Positions 47,964 to 55,931 of a stretch of DNA of 64,000 nt are shown in pieces. Both the position numbers and the translations under genes were made by a program. The notes under the pieces were generated by a model. That model was not told the DNA's origin, searched no databases, and saw only the letters and a list, made by a program, of their open reading frames with translations. Positions within the stretch are counted from its first letter, which is position 1. Each line of letters begins with the position of its first letter. The stretch lies in the NCBI GenBank assembly GCA_963704825.1, contig CAVPHV010000014.1:248001-312000 (forward strand), in the 5' to 3' direction. The stretch is from CAVPHV01 sp963704825 (GTDB lineage: Bacteria; Actinomycetota; Acidimicrobiia; Spongiisociales; UBA5794).

Positions 47964-49436
47964 GTGTCTCCGACAACAGATGGATCGACCTTGACCTCGC
48001 CCCGCCGGAACCAAGAGCGCATCCCGGAAGCCGTTTGGTGGCTGCTTGGAGCCTTTGCCGTGCTGGTTGTGGTTGCTCTCTTTTACGGCCTGCCGCGCGA
48101 GCACGAAGAACTCACGGCGCGCGCCGTCGAGGCGGTCCGCGAGTCGGGTGTGGCAGTCGATGTCAGGGTCGACGGGCGCGACGTCTACCTCGAAGGGGGC
48201 GTGGGGACGTTCGAGGAGTCCGAAATGGTGGTGGCGCTCGTCACGAATGTCGAGGGGGTTCGGTTTGTCCACGCCGACATCACCTACCTGACCCGCGGCG
48301 GGATCGTGGCCGACGACTCGGTCGCGGCGACGTTGGCTGCCGACCCGAACCCCGCGCTCACCGTTGTCATGACCTCCGGAGTTGCGACCTTGCGGGGACG
48401 CTATCCCGCAGGTGACGCCGTCGACGAACTGGTTGCGGCCGCGGTGGCTGCGTTTGGCGAAGATCGTGTGAGGTCTTCGGTCGGAACCAGCGAGGTGGTG
48501 ATCACCGAGGAGTGGATCGGCCGGATTCCCGAGATGCTGCCCGGTCTGGCCGAGATGCAAAGCGGCACGGTTGCGATGGGTTCTGGGGGCGTTGCGATTG
48601 CCGGCGAAGTCGATACTCCCGAGGAGAAGGCTCGGATCGGGCAGGTGGTCGAGGATGCCGTTGGCGATCTCCTGGTCCTCACCAACAACCTGGTGGTGGT
48701 TCCGCTCACGCCGGTCGAGTTCCATGCAGCAGGCGCCGAGGGCGAGGTGCTGCTTGCCGGCGTACTGCCGGACGAGGACATCGTGGCCGTCGTCGGTGGG
48801 ATCGCGGTTGAAATCTACGGCGAGCCGAACGTGACCAATCTGCTCGAGGTCGGGTCCAAGGTGGAGAACCCGCCGTGGCTGGAAGCGCTGCCCGGCGTCA
48901 TCGCAGCAACGGGTGACCTCGAATCGTGGAGCTTCGATATCACGTCCTCCGGCGCGGCGCTTTCGGCGCGCGGTCCCGACGATGCATCACTGGAACTCGT
49001 GGTTGCCACGGTCGGCGACCTTTCCGCGGTGGGCCTCGATGTGGCCGCGGACGTCCAGCGGAGCGCGGCGAGCGTGGCCGACGAACTGACCGCAATCCTC
49101 GCCGGCTCGGCAACGTTCGACTCCGGGAGCACCAGGCTCTCTGCGGAGGCCACCGAACTGCTCGACGCCGCCGTGGTTGTCCTGGTCGCCAACCCTGCGA
49201 CGCTGCTCACGGTGGAGGGCCACACCGACGACCTGGGTGGCGAGACAACCAACCTCGCGTTGAGCCAGGCCCGGGCCGACGCGGTGGTTGAGTACCTCGT
49301 TGCGGGAGGAGTGGCCGAGGACAGGTTGGTTGCGATCGGATTCGGCGAGTCCGCCCCGATTGCCGACAACGCGACCGAGGAAGGACGAGCCGCCAACCGA
49401 CGGATTGTGTTTGTGGTCAGGGAGGACGACAACTGA
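47964..49436 (+). CDS. OmpA-family protein with N-terminal membrane anchor and BON-like repeats
   Basis: A 490-aa protein. One transmembrane segment (about residues 25-44, AVWWLLGAFAVLVVVALFYG) follows a short basic start. Three BON-like alpha/beta repeats (about 50-330) follow. The C-terminus is an OmpA domain: SATFDSGSTRLSAEATELLD, VEGHTDDLGGETTNLALSQARADAVVEYL and GFGESAPIADNATEEGRAANRRI, which binds peptidoglycan. The layout recalls mycobacterial ArfA (OmpATb). It is the first gene of a plus-strand set; its stop overlaps the next ATG. Confidence 0.85.
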   Translation: MSPTTDGSTLTSPRRNQERIPEAVWWLLGAFAVLVVVALFYGLPREHEELTARAVEAVRESGVAVDVRVDGRDVYLEGGVGTFEESEMVVALVTNVEGVRFVHADITYLTRGGIVADDSVAATLAADPNPALTVVMTSGVATLRGRYPAGDAVDELVAAAVAAFGEDRVRSSVGTSEVVITEEWIGRIPEMLPGLAEMQSGTVAMGSGGVAIAGEVDTPEEKARIGQVVEDAVGDLLVLTNNLVVVPLTPVEFHAAGAEGEVLLAGVLPDEDIVAVVGGIAVEIYGEPNVTNLLEVGSKVENPPWLEALPGVIAATGDLESWSFDITSSGAALSARGPDDASLELVVATVGDLSAVGLDVAADVQRSAASVADELTAILAGSATFDSGSTRLSAEATELLDAAVVVLVANPATLLTVEGHTDDLGGETTNLALSQARADAVVEYLVAGGVAEDRLVAIGFGESAPIADNATEEGRAANRRIVFVVREDDN

Positions 49437-50035
49437 TGAGAGGTGTTCTCTACGCGGCGTGGGAGATCGTGGTGCTCCTGTTGGTGGCGGGCATCATCGG
49501 CCTCGTGCTCGGCTGGGTGTTGACCAAGTGGACGATCGGCCGGCGCGCCGGCCGGGCGGAACGGCAGGCCGATGCTCAGAAGGAGGTCGCCGCGGCCCTT
49601 CGCAAACAGAACGATTCACTGGAGCGTGACCTCGCTTTGGCGCGCGCTGCGCTGCACGATCAGGAGGCCGAACTCCGTCGGGTGCGAACCGGCCTCGTAG
49701 CGGCCGAGGGTCCTGAGTCATCGGCGGCTGCGATGGTGGACCAGATGATGGTGACCGAGGCAACCACCTCGGTCGAAGTGATCGCGGCGCGGACGGCAGG
49801 AGACGGGCCGCGCCACGACGACGATCTGAAACTCATTCGCGGGATCGGCCCCAAACTCGAGCGGCGGCTCAAGGACATGGGAATCACCTCGTTTGCCCAG
49901 ATCGCCCGGTTTGATGCTGCCGACATTGCGGTCGTCGCGGGGGCGCTCGGAAGCTTCCCAAAGCGGATCGAGCGCGACGACTGGGTGGCCGCGGCGGCGC
50001 ACCTCCACCAAGAGACCTACGGCGAGCCTGTCTAG
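49436..50035 (+). CDS. Membrane-anchored protein with C-terminal helix-hairpin-helix domain
   Basis: A 199-aa protein. One N-terminal transmembrane helix (about residues 8-30) is followed by a coiled coil with Arg/Glu/Ala/Gln (about 35-85), a linker, and a C-terminal HhH-type domain, DDLKLIRGIGPKLERRLKDMGI, then TSFAQIARFDAADIAVVAGALG. The latter is like the small domain of so-called predicted flap-endonuclease or L21-fused proteins and may bind nucleic acid or protein. The ATG overlaps the OmpA-like stop (TGATG). Role unknown. Confidence 0.75.
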   Translation: MRGVLYAAWEIVVLLLVAGIIGLVLGWVLTKWTIGRRAGRAERQADAQKEVAAALRKQNDSLERDLALARAALHDQEAELRRVRTGLVAAEGPESSAAAMVDQMMVTEATTSVEVIAARTAGDGPRHDDDLKLIRGIGPKLERRLKDMGITSFAQIARFDAADIAVVAGALGSFPKRIERDDWVAAAAHLHQETYGEPV

Positions 50036-50145
50036 GTCGGTCTAGTGGCCCGGCCCTCGGCCACCGTGGGAGGGCGCAATTGCTCCAGATCGCCCCGGAA
50101 GCAGCCGATGTTTCCCTGGATTGCACGTCTTGTGGAGGATCGGCC

Positions 50146-51150
50146 GTGGACACGTTGCGTGGGAGCCTGGAAACCTTTGGCCTCGACGGAGTGATGAATC
50201 TCATCACCTCGACGGGAAAGACCGGGGTGCTCAAGGCCTTCTCCGGTCGCCTGGTCGGCCGGATCTACTTCCGCGACGGCTCCATCGTCTATGGAACCAC
50301 CCGTGAGCTCGATGGCTACGTCACGGATCTCTACCAGCGAAAGGGTGTGGGCTCGGCTGAGGGCCGCGACCACGAGCGACGGGGCAGGACCCAAACCAAC
50401 CAGTGGACCCATCCCCTCGAAGAGCTCGTCAAGCAGCAGATCGTCGACGTCTTCGTCCGGCTGCTGCAGATCCCCGGTGGGCAGTTCGCTTTCGAGGAAG
50501 GCACAACAACGTCTGCCTACCAGGCCGAGGCCGAGCACCAATTCGATCCGACCATGATCTCCGAACTGGCGAGGGAGCGCCTTGCCGAGTGGGAGAGCAT
50601 CGTTGCCCTCGTTCCCAGCCCGACGGCGCGGTTTCGTTTGGCGGACAATCTTCCCCCGGACCAGTTTGAGGTCACGATCGACGCCAAGACCTGGTCGTTC
50701 CTCGCAACGATCAGAGACGGCGCCGCCGTGGAGGACATCGCAGAACGACTGCGCATCTTCGAGTTCCCCGCTGCCAAGAAGGTTGCGGAGTTCGTGCGTC
50801 GCGGCCTGCTCGTCATGGTCGCGGACGAGCCCGCTGATGCGGAGCTCGAGGTGAGCGGTACCGACCAGGGGACGGTGCCACCTCAGGTCACAACTCCCGT
50901 TGCGTCGGCAACTCCCGGCCCGCCGACACCTGCTGTGACCATCGAGACGGCCCCGCCATCCGTGACTCCCATTTCCCGGATCGAGCTGCCCCCACCGCCC
51001 AAGCTTCCTTCGTTCCTCGAGCCGCCGGCGTCCCCGGGCGCGGCGCCGCCGGTGCCGCCGTCTCCACCCGGATCAACCGAGATCGAGATCCGCACCACGC
51101 CGGCGGGCGAAGCTTCCGAGTCGGACGATTCGGCACCCGAAGCGCCGTGA
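50146..51150 (+). CDS. DUF4388-domain protein
   Basis: A 334-aa protein. The first ~110 residues match DUF4388 (PatA-like): LRGSLETFGLDGVMNLITST, GKTGVLKAFSGRLVGRIYF and DGSIVYG. A middle helical region with two winged-helix-like segments follows, and the last ~80 residues are a disordered Pro/Thr/Ala tail. Such proteins occur in gliding and signalling loci, with no enzymatic role known. The GTG at 50146 is preferred because TGGAGGA precedes it; the frame also opens from a TTG at 50080, which would add a CTSC pair. Confidence 0.78.
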   Translation: MDTLRGSLETFGLDGVMNLITSTGKTGVLKAFSGRLVGRIYFRDGSIVYGTTRELDGYVTDLYQRKGVGSAEGRDHERRGRTQTNQWTHPLEELVKQQIVDVFVRLLQIPGGQFAFEEGTTTSAYQAEAEHQFDPTMISELARERLAEWESIVALVPSPTARFRLADNLPPDQFEVTIDAKTWSFLATIRDGAAVEDIAERLRIFEFPAAKKVAEFVRRGLLVMVADEPADAELEVSGTDQGTVPPQVTTPVASATPGPPTPAVTIETAPPSVTPISRIELPPPPKLPSFLEPPASPGAAPPVPPSPPGSTEIEIRTTPAGEASESDDSAPEAP

Positions 51151-51166
51151 CTTCGCGCCTCGGCGA

Positions 51167-52444
51167 TCACTCCAGCGGTGAGGGCTTACCGAGTTGGCCG
51201 AGCTGTGAAACGTCGCGGGGAAACAGCAGGCCCATCGTCCAGTCGCTGACCACCCGGGATTTGCGGGCAATGCCCGGCATCATCAACAGGTGGTAGGAGC
51301 GGCCCATCCACCAGGCCAGGGGCCCGGTGAACGTCCAGCGACGAACCTGTGCGGTGCCCTGCCGCTTGCCGAGAGTGACGGCCAAGCCGCGGGATCGATA
51401 TTCGAAGGCCTTCGGGTCGCCGACCCCGAGGTACGCCGCCACGTTCGCGGCAGCGACGCGAGCCTGGCGCATGGCGTGCTGAGCCGTGTTGGGGCTGAGG
51501 CCGCCGTCGATGTCGGGCACCGCGGCGAAGTCCCCAACGGCATAGAGGTCGTCGCGCGCCTCGACCCGGAGCCGATCGTCGACGGGGACAAAGCCGCGCT
51601 CATCGTTGGGGAGTCCCCAGGCTGCGGCCAGCGGCGAGGGGTTCTGACCCGCCGTCCACACAATGGTCTCCGATACGTAGGGGCGAACCCGGGGCGATGA
51701 AAGGCGTACCCGGCTGCCCTCACAGCTCTCGAGCCGGGTGTCGAGGAGCACCTCGATGCCGCGCTTGGCCAGGGTCTTCTCGGTGAAGCGCGCCAGCTTG
51801 GGGTTGAGCCCGGGAAGCAAGGTGTCCTGCGCTTCCACGAGAACCCAGCGGAAGTCGGCTGGGGTCAGGTTCGGATAGCGCTTCAGCGCATCGGCCGCCA
51901 AGGACTCGAGTTCGGCGATGGCCTCGACTCCGGCATAGCCCCCGCCGACAAAGGTGAATGTGAGAAGACGCTCCCGGGTCTCCGGATCACTCGTAGCTGC
52001 AGCGGCATCGAGTTGGTGCAGGACCCGGTTGCGCAGCCAGATGGCGTCGGCCAGGGTCTTGAAGCCGACGGCGTGATCGATCAGACCCGGAATCGGGTAA
52101 ATCGCAGGTATCGAGCCCGGGGCGAGAACGGCAGTCTCGAACTCGACCGCATGCTCGGTTCCGTTGATGTCTCGCACAACCGCCGAGTTGGCGCCGGTGT
52201 CGAGAGCGATGACCTCACCGATCACCACGTTGGTGTCCTTGAGGAGCTCTCGCAACGGGATCACCGCATGACGGGGTTCGAGCGTGCCGGCGGCCGCTTC
52301 CGGCAATAGCGGGGAGAACAGGAGGAAGTTCTCCTGGGCGACCAGGACGATGCGCTTGTTTCTCCCCCGCAGCAGCCGCTCCAGCTCCCGAGCGCAAAAG
52401 GCGCCCCCAAACCCTCCCCCAACGATGAGCGTATCGACTCGCAT
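51167..52444 (-). CDS. Type II NADH dehydrogenase-like FAD oxidoreductase
   Basis: A 425-aa flavoprotein. The FAD-binding GGGFGGAFCARELER lies at the N-terminus, a second dinucleotide-binding FVGGGYAGVEAIAEL near residue 170, and YAVGDFAAVPD near residue 300. It probably passes electrons from NADH to quinone at the inner membrane face; the C-terminal amphipathic part (WWMGRSYHLLMMPG) suits membrane attachment. The ATG at 52444 is 6 nt after a TAGCCT box. It is convergent with the DUF4388 gene, with a 16-bp gap. Confidence 0.88.
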   Translation of the reverse strand: MRVDTLIVGGGFGGAFCARELERLLRGRNKRIVLVAQENFLLFSPLLPEAAAGTLEPRHAVIPLRELLKDTNVVIGEVIALDTGANSAVVRDINGTEHAVEFETAVLAPGSIPAIYPIPGLIDHAVGFKTLADAIWLRNRVLHQLDAAAATSDPETRERLLTFTFVGGGYAGVEAIAELESLAADALKRYPNLTPADFRWVLVEAQDTLLPGLNPKLARFTEKTLAKRGIEVLLDTRLESCEGSRVRLSSPRVRPYVSETIVWTAGQNPSPLAAAWGLPNDERGFVPVDDRLRVEARDDLYAVGDFAAVPDIDGGLSPNTAQHAMRQARVAAANVAAYLGVGDPKAFEYRSRGLAVTLGKRQGTAQVRRWTFTGPLAWWMGRSYHLLMMPGIARKSRVVSDWTMGLLFPRDVSQLGQLGKPSPLE

Positions 52445-52450
52445 GGCGCG

Positions 52451-52456
52451 AGGCTA
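52451..52456 (-). promoter_or_regulatory. -10 box (TAGCCT on minus) of the NADH dehydrogenase gene
   Basis: TAGCCT on the minus strand ends 6 nt before the ATG at 52444, so the mRNA is expected to be leaderless. Confidence 0.52.
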
Positions 52457-52488
52457 CCGATCCGCACCACCTAACCGCCCAAGCTCCG

Positions 52489-53913
52489 CTAGCCCTTCAC
52501 AACTCCCAGGGGGACGAGCCGGGCGACCTTGGTGGCCAGGCCGGCTTGATGACACACCTCGACGACCTCGTCGACATCCTTGTAGGCGTAGGGGGCTTCT
52601 TCCGACAGGAGCTGCACCGAGCCGGGCCGTACCGAGATGCCGTCGGCTTCGAGATCGTGCCTCACTTCAGCGCCCGATTTCTCGCGTTTGGCGGCTTTGC
52701 GGCTCATCAGCCTTCCGGCGCCGTGAGCGGCGGACGCAAAGGCGGGGTTGTCTGTGGCGCCTGCGAGCACCCATGAGGCCGTCCCCATCGACCCGGGGAT
52801 GAGCACCGGTTGCCCGACACCCTGTAGGTCGATGGGCAGGTCGGGATGACCGGGGCCGAAGGCGCGGGTGGCTCCCTTGCGGTGGACGCACAGGGGAGTC
52901 TCTCGCCCCGCCACGTCGTGGGTCTCGACCTTGGCAAGGTTGTGGGCGACGTCGAACACGAGCCGCATTCCGGTCTTCTCTGCCGACGTCCCAAAGGCCG
53001 CAGCAAACGAGCGGCGAGCCTGATCGCCGAGGACATGGCGGTTGGCCCAGGCGAAGTTGGCGGCCGCGGCCATGGCCCCGAGATAGCGCTCGCCTTCAGC
53101 CGATTGCACCGGTACACAGGCCAGTTGGCGGTCGGGGACGGAGATGCCGTGACGTGCCATGGCCGGGCCCATCAGCTTGAGCTGATCGGTGCAGGTTTGA
53201 TGGCCCAGGCCGCGCGATCCGCAGTGAATCATCACGACGACCATTCCCGTCGCGAGCCCGAACGCCCGAGCTGCGACCTCGTCGTGAATCCGATCGACCA
53301 CCTGTACCTCGAGGAAATGGTTGCCGCCGCCGAGCGAGCCGAGTTGACCTCCGCCTCGGGCTCGGGCGCGTTTGCTGATCTGCGACGGGTCGGCGCCTTC
53401 TGAGGTGCCCCGCTCCTCGCACCGTTCGAGGTCGCCCTCCTCACCAAAACCAGCGCCGAGGACGGCAGCGGCGCCGTCGCGCAGGACGGCCTCGAGTAGC
53501 CCGGCAGATGCAATTGACCCCTTGCCGAGTCCGCGTGGAATGTTGGCATCCAGTTCACCCATCACGAGATCACGCTTGGCCTGGAAGTCCGGGGCGGTGA
53601 ACGCTGAGGCGAGCAGGCGGACGCCGCAGCAGATGTCGAAGCCGACCCCACCGGGAGAGACGACACCGCCGGCGGCGACGTCGGTGGCGGCCACTCCGCC
53701 GATCGGGAACCCGTAGCCCCAGTGGATGTCCGGCATCGCCATCGAGGCGTCCACGATGCCGGGAAGGTGCGCCACGTTACCGACCTGCCTGGTGGCCTGA
53801 TCCTCGCTGGCCTTCGCCAACAGCGCGTCGCTGGCGAAGATCCGTCCGGGGACCCGCATGCCGCCCTCGCGTGGGATCTCCCAGACGGTGCTGGAGACCT
53901 GTAGCAGCTTCAT
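52489..53913 (-). CDS. rtcB: RNA-splicing ligase RtcB
   Basis: A 474-aa GTP-dependent RNA ligase that joins 2',3'-cyclic phosphate (or 3'-phosphate) to 5'-hydroxyl ends. The motifs are clear: IHWGYGFPIGGVAATD, GVGFDICCGVRL (metal ligands Asp93 and Cys96), GGGNHFLEVQ, and CVHRKGATRAFGPGHPDLP with the guanylated His. The ATG at 53913 follows a TACGGT box (53920-53925 on minus) by 6 nt, which argues for a leaderless mRNA. An archease gene, its usual cofactor, lies just upstream on the same strand. Confidence 0.96.
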   Translation of the reverse strand: MKLLQVSSTVWEIPREGGMRVPGRIFASDALLAKASEDQATRQVGNVAHLPGIVDASMAMPDIHWGYGFPIGGVAATDVAAGGVVSPGGVGFDICCGVRLLASAFTAPDFQAKRDLVMGELDANIPRGLGKGSIASAGLLEAVLRDGAAAVLGAGFGEEGDLERCEERGTSEGADPSQISKRARARGGGQLGSLGGGNHFLEVQVVDRIHDEVAARAFGLATGMVVVMIHCGSRGLGHQTCTDQLKLMGPAMARHGISVPDRQLACVPVQSAEGERYLGAMAAAANFAWANRHVLGDQARRSFAAAFGTSAEKTGMRLVFDVAHNLAKVETHDVAGRETPLCVHRKGATRAFGPGHPDLPIDLQGVGQPVLIPGSMGTASWVLAGATDNPAFASAAHGAGRLMSRKAAKREKSGAEVRHDLEADGISVRPGSVQLLSEEAPYAYKDVDEVVEVCHQAGLATKVARLVPLGVVKG

Positions 53914-53919
53914 GAGCGC

Positions 53920-53925
53920 ACCGTA
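53920..53925 (-). promoter_or_regulatory. -10 box (TACGGT on minus) of rtcB
   Basis: TACGGT on minus ends 6 nt before the rtcB ATG; no ribosome binding site lies between. Confidence 0.52.
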
Positions 53926-53958
53926 CGCCGATCAGAGAGTGATGACCAGAGGCGGGCG

Positions 53959-54382
53959 TCAGGTGTCGAAGTAGACGCGCGCCCTCCAATGGCCGGGCTC
54001 GACTTCGGCGACCGCCAGGTCGTGATAGGTGACCGCCTTCACGGGTGCCCCACGCAATTCGACGTCCGCGGTAGATGCGGCGGCTGCAACGATGCGAATT
54101 TCGGTGTTGCTCGAGCGGGTGACCGTGACATCGGTGCAGAGCAGGTCATCGGCCTCGGTGAGATAGAGGAGTTCGGAGAGGGCGTCGACCATGGTCTCCG
54201 TGAGGTCATTGCCGAGCGAAACCGAAGCGACGATCTCGGCGCGGGGCGGTGATGGTGGCGAGGTCGTACATCAACCCGAACATGCCGATCGCCGCAGTGG
54301 CGATCACGGTCTCGAACGAGTCGGCGGTCGCCTCGATGCCGATGTCGGCGGTGTGCGACAGGACCCGATACTCGCCATCCAT
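53959..54382 (-). pseudogene. Archease, frameshifted
   Basis: Two frames together make one normal archease. From the ATG at 54382: MDGEYRVLSHTADIGIEATA, DSFETVIATAAIGMFGLMYD, then a shift after TITAP. The other frame continues AEIVASVSLGNDLTETMVDA, LSELLYLTEADDLL and VKAVTYHDLAVAEVEPGHW to the stop at 53959. The shift lies near 54238-54250, in a GC-rich run, and equals one extra base. Archease activates RtcB, encoded directly downstream. The ATG follows CATAAT (54389-54394 on minus) by 6 nt. Decay or sequencing error are both possible. Confidence 0.85.
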
Positions 54383-54431
54383 GCGGTGATTATGCCCGGC
54401 GGGGCGGCTCGGCGTCGAAGATGGAAGTAGG

Positions 54432-54437
54432 TAGCCT
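54432..54437 (+). promoter_or_regulatory. -10 box (TAGCCT) of the arginase-family gene
   Basis: TAGCCT lies 6 nt before the ATG at 54444. It sits back to back with the archease -10 box, in a 61-bp divergent gap. Confidence 0.52.
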
Positions 54438-54443
54438 CTGGGT

Positions 54444-55194
54444 ATGAGCATTTGGTCCGTGCCCTACTTCATGGGCGATCCGATGACAGGCTTTGCGGTC
54501 CCCAAGCCGAACACCGTGGTGAGTCCGGCGCTGCCCGACGGCAGTCCCCAAGAACGCATGGCCGCGCTGTATCGGGAACTGGCCGACCGGGTGGCCGGCG
54601 ACGAGTTCCCGGTGGTGTATGCGGGCGACTGTGTCTCGGTCATCGGCGTGCTCGCCGGTTTGCAGCGCCGCGGGGTGACGCCGCTCCTCATCTGGCTCGA
54701 CGCCCACGGCGACTTCAACACCTGGGAAACCACCCCTTCCGGGTTCCTGGGCGGGATGCCGTTGGCGATGCTGACCGGGCGAGGGGAGCAGACCATCGTC
54801 GAGGGCGCCGGGCTTCGGCCACTGCCGGATGAGCAGGTGATCCTGGTCGATGCCCGCGATCTCGATCCCGGTGAGGATGAGGCGGTGGCGGCATCCGGGA
54901 TGATGGTCGAATCGGTCGACCAGTTGGCCCACTCCCTGCCTCCCGACGCACCGCTCTACGTCCACATCGACGTCGATGTTGTCAGGCCGGAGGATCTGCC
55001 GGCTGTGAACTATCCGGCGCCGGAAGGTCCGACCTTGCGCCAGGTCCGGGCGGCGATGATCCACCTGGCGACGACGGAGCGGGTGGTCGCAGTTTCGGTT
55101 TCCGGCTGGAACCCCGAATCTACGCGGCGCCGACGTTGCGGCGGAAGCCACCTACCAGTTGGTGGCGCCGTTCCTCGCTGAGCTAGCGGGCTGA
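54444..55194 (+). pseudogene. Arginase/agmatinase-family protein, frameshifted near the end
   Basis: A ureohydrolase-fold protein: AGDCVSVIGVL (GGDHS position, with Cys in place of His), LLIWLDAHGDFNT (metal-binding DAHGD), YVHIDVDVVRPEDLPAV (DxD) and VSGWNPE. The open frame then becomes basic and ends at 55181. Another frame after about 55118 continues GADVAAEATYQLVAPFLAEL and stops at 55192-55194, as the family should. One extra base in GAATCTACGC explains the shift. The metal ligand change means the reaction is uncertain. It is divergent from the archease. Confidence 0.72.
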
Positions 55195-55661
55195 GCTATC
55201 GGGCTGAGCTGTCCATTACCTTCGCCAGGGCACGAATGATGCGGCGGGCCCGGGCCGACGGGATCGGGGGTCTCGGCGATCCAGATCAGCATCTCCTTGC
55301 GCAGATACGGGTCGGCCTTCTCCCAGTGGCGGTTGCCGTCGTACAACGCGTGGATGACGGCGGCGACGTCGTCGGGCATGGGGGGTTCGGCGTCGGAGGG
55401 GTCGGACTCCATCACGATTTCGACTTCGTCGTCGACGGCCATGCCCGCCTCAGCCCGCACCGCTGAGCCGAGGAAGAGGTAGTGGCCGCCGCGAGGAACC
55501 GGAACCAGCGTGGCGCGGAACGAGAAGCCGTTGGCGCTCCCGATGACCGGGGCATATCCCTTGCCGACAAAGGCGGCGCCGATGCCGGCCGGCACCACCA
55601 CTCCCCGGTTGGCACCGATCTCAACCAACCGCCCCCTGAACCGCTGTGCCTTCGCCGTCAC
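55152..55661 (-). CDS. DUF1905 / YdeI-OmdA-like protein
   Basis: A 169-aa soluble protein. Residues about 1-85 form a DUF1905 barrel (FRGRLVEIGANRGVVVPAGI, FVGKGYAPVIGSANGFSFRA, DEVEIVMESD). Residues about 95-140 resemble the helical YdeI/OmpD-associated domain (VAAVIHALYDGNRHWEKA, LRKEMLIWI). The tail after that is low in complexity and overlaps the arginase-family gene. The GTG at 55661 is chosen because a TACGAT box lies 6 nt upstream; the frame is open to 55679 from a TTG. Function unknown. Confidence 0.75.
   Translation of the reverse strand: MTAKAQRFRGRLVEIGANRGVVVPAGIGAAFVGKGYAPVIGSANGFSFRATLVPVPRGGHYLFLGSAVRAEAGMAVDDEVEIVMESDPSDAEPPMPDDVAAVIHALYDGNRHWEKADPYLRKEMLIWIAETPDPVGPGPPHHSCPGEGNGQLSPIAQPASSARNGATNW
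55177..55215. repeat. Three imperfect 13-bp tandem repeats
   Basis: GCTGAGCTAGCGG (55177-55189), GCTGAGCTATCGG (55190-55202) and GCTGAGCTGTCCA (55203-55215) follow one another. They include the predicted true stop of the arginase-family gene and the tail of the convergent DUF1905 gene. Confidence 0.75.
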
Positions 55662-55686
55662 CCCGCCATCGTACGCCAAAACCCTC
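55661..55686 (-). repeat. Partial copy of the palindromic repeat, overlapping the DUF1905 promoter
   Basis: On minus, GAGGGTTTTGGCGTACGATG followed by GCGGGG closely matches the left arm and start of the loop of the elements at 58801 and 62589 (GAGGGTTTTGGCGGACA, then ATG). It contains the TACGAT -10 box of the DUF1905 gene. Confidence 0.5.
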
Positions 55687-55718
55687 TGTGGTACCCTCGT
55701 CGTGCCGCCAACGCCCTG

Positions 55719-55880
55719 CGGGAGAGTCGGTTCTGTGCCGGCGCCGAAGGAGCAACCGCCCCGGGAAACTCTCAGGCACCCGTACCGCAGGGAAGAGGCA
55801 TCTCTGGAGAGCAGGCCGAGGCCTCACCGAAGGGGAAAGCCGGCTTCGGCCGGTGAATCTCTCAGGTTCGAAGACAGAGC
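55719..55880 (+). ncRNA. Tandem glycine riboswitch
   Basis: Two aptamers in a row match the glycine-sensing family. The first has GGAGAGTC, CCGAAGGAGCAA, GGGAAACTCTCAGGCACCCG and GGAAGAGGCATCTCTGGAGAG. The second has CACCGAAGGGGAAAGCC, GGTGAATCTCTCAGGTTCG and AAGACAGAG. It lies directly before gcvP, whose enzyme degrades glycine. In known cases glycine binding turns gene expression on. I did not identify the terminator or masked start that would be the expression platform. Confidence 0.92.
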
Positions 55881-55931
55881 GGGGCGCAGCACTGCTGCGC
55901 ACGTGACGCTTGCGACGAGGAGCCGCCAGAG

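Noticed and set aside
47636..48022. A 128-codon minus-strand frame between dnaK and the OmpA-like gene
   Set aside because: The middle looks protein-like, but it lacks a supported start, crosses the dnaK promoter and overlaps the OmpA-like start.
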